NCBI GenBank assembly: GCA_029251065.1
Contig: JAQXEB010000209.1
Span: forward strand, 1 to 6,843
Length of the DNA stretch: 6,843 bases
Source: Luminiphilus sp.
Lineage (GTDB): Bacteria; Pseudomonadota; Gammaproteobacteria; Pseudomonadales; Halieaceae
Reading direction: 5' to 3'
Of this stretch, positions 6,080-6,843 are shown piece by piece. Under the pieces are notes generated by a model. That model ran no database searches. It was not told where the DNA came from and was given only the letters and a program-made list of their open reading frames with translations. The position numbers were made by a program, and so were the translations under genes. Each line of letters starts with the position of its first letter. Positions within the stretch are counted from its first letter, which is position 1.

Positions 6080-6843
6080 GTGGAGCTTTTTTCTGGAAAA
6101 ACGGTTGTGATATCGGGTGGTGCGGAAGGCATTGGCTTTGCAGTCGCGCAAGCAGTGGGCCGCGAAGGCATGAATGTTGTCATTACCGACATCTCCACAG
6201 AGACATTGGCGCACGCTCAAGCACAGCTGAGCGACCAGGGCATCACCGTCTTGGCACTTACAGCCGATGTCAGAAAAGAGGCTGACTGGCAACGCGTCGC
6301 CGAAGCGACTATTGCCCAATTTGGTGCTATTCATGGCCTGTTGAACAATGCGGGGGTCGGCGGGGGTGGCTCAAGTGGTCCCATTGAAGAGCACTCGGCT
6401 GAAGATTGGCGCTGGACCATCGATGTCAATTTGATGGGCGTTGTCTTTGGGATGAAGACTATCGTGCCTCATATCAAAGCGGCCGGGGGTGGCTGGATCG
6501 TCAACGTGGCCTCCATGGCAGGCATGAGTGGCTTCCCCTTTGGCGGTGCCTACAACGCCACCAAACTCGCCGTGGCGGGACTGTCAGAAGGCTGGGCCAT
6601 GGAGCTTGCTCCGTTTGGCATTCACGTGGCCGCTCTGTGCCCCGCGTTTGTCAAAACGCGTATTCATCTGTCAGATCGTGTACGGCCCGAAGACTATGGT
6701 GACGCCCAGCGCACGCTCTTACGTTCTGAAGAAGATCTCGACCCTGAGACCGCATCTACCGGCATTGCCAACGCGGTCAAGAACGGCATTGATCCCGACG
6801 TTCTCGCGTTGCGTGTTGTTGAGTCATTGCGGGCTGGCGATAT
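6080..6843 (+). CDS. Short-chain dehydrogenase/reductase (SDR) family oxidoreductase, C-terminus cut by window edge
   Basis: The frame opens at GTG (6080-6082) with GGAGGT at 6070-6075, and runs to the window edge with 254 complete codons; classical SDRs are about 250-280 residues, though the tail here may run longer. It is an NAD(P)-dependent soluble oxidoreductase acting on an unidentified alcohol or ketone. Visible family elements are the nucleotide-binding SGGAEGIG (12-19, with Ser in place of the usual Thr), D37 after the second strand suggesting NAD(H) over NADP(H), ADV (D63), NNAG (89-92), N117, the catalytic S145, and YNATK with Y158 and K162. LCPAFVKT (187-194) is the usual PG-like strand with Ala in place of Gly. 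It lies 99 bp after putA in the same direction but beyond a hairpin, so co-transcription is uncertain. A TTG at 6068 is a poorer start. Confidence 0.92.
   Translation, partial: MELFSGKTVVISGGAEGIGFAVAQAVGREGMNVVITDISTETLAHAQAQLSDQGITVLALTADVRKEADWQRVAEATIAQFGAIHGLLNNAGVGGGGSSGPIEEHSAEDWRWTIDVNLMGVVFGMKTIVPHIKAAGGGWIVNVASMAGMSGFPFGGAYNATKLAVAGLSEGWAMELAPFGIHVAALCPAFVKTRIHLSDRVRPEDYGDAQRTLLRSEEDLDPETASTGIANAVKNGIDPDVLALRVVESLRAGD

Overview
The window is about 6.8 kb of densely packed bacterial chromosome with moderate GC and no phage, IS, CRISPR, tRNA or rRNA signal. Gene families, tight spacing and clear GGAGG-type ribosome binding sites suggest a proteobacterium. The combination of a CrtR-like membrane hydroxylase/desaturase, a short crotonase-family protein and a compact PutA would fit an aerobic marine gammaproteobacterium of the OM60/NOR5 (Halieaceae) kind. 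That placement is inference from protein resemblance, not a search result.

Left half, minus strand, in transcription order from about 2650 down to 1: a crotonase (enoyl-CoA hydratase/isomerase) family protein, then 11 bp later a 68-residue two-helix membrane protein, then, overlapping by 22 bp, a three-histidine-box membrane di-iron hydroxylase/desaturase. After a 79-bp gap containing a perfect palindrome comes a Glu/Leu/Phe/Val-type glutamate dehydrogenase, cut by the left edge. The first three form a convincing operon with translational coupling. The dehydrogenase may be read through from it or have its own promoter.

Centre: a 241-bp divergent regulatory region (2635-2875) separates the crotonase operon from putA. 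It holds a minus-strand promoter whose spacer and -35 are covered by a perfect 7-1-7 inverted repeat, and a plus-strand promoter candidate whose -10 overlaps a second inverted repeat.

Right half, plus strand: a complete compact bifunctional PutA (1034 residues, proline dehydrogenase plus P5C dehydrogenase, no N-terminal ribbon-helix-helix domain), then a strong hairpin without a T tract, then a classical short-chain dehydrogenase/reductase cut by the right edge.

Metabolic logic: PutA oxidises proline to glutamate, and glutamate dehydrogenase can convert glutamate to 2-oxoglutarate, so the two flanks of the crotonase/desaturase operon make a route from proline into the TCA cycle. The crotonase, small membrane protein and hydroxylase look like a separate lipid- or isoprenoid-related module whose substrate cannot be read from sequence. 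I found no clear evidence of a wholly new system. The least explained parts are the small membrane protein wired between crotonase and hydroxylase, and the two operator-like repeats.
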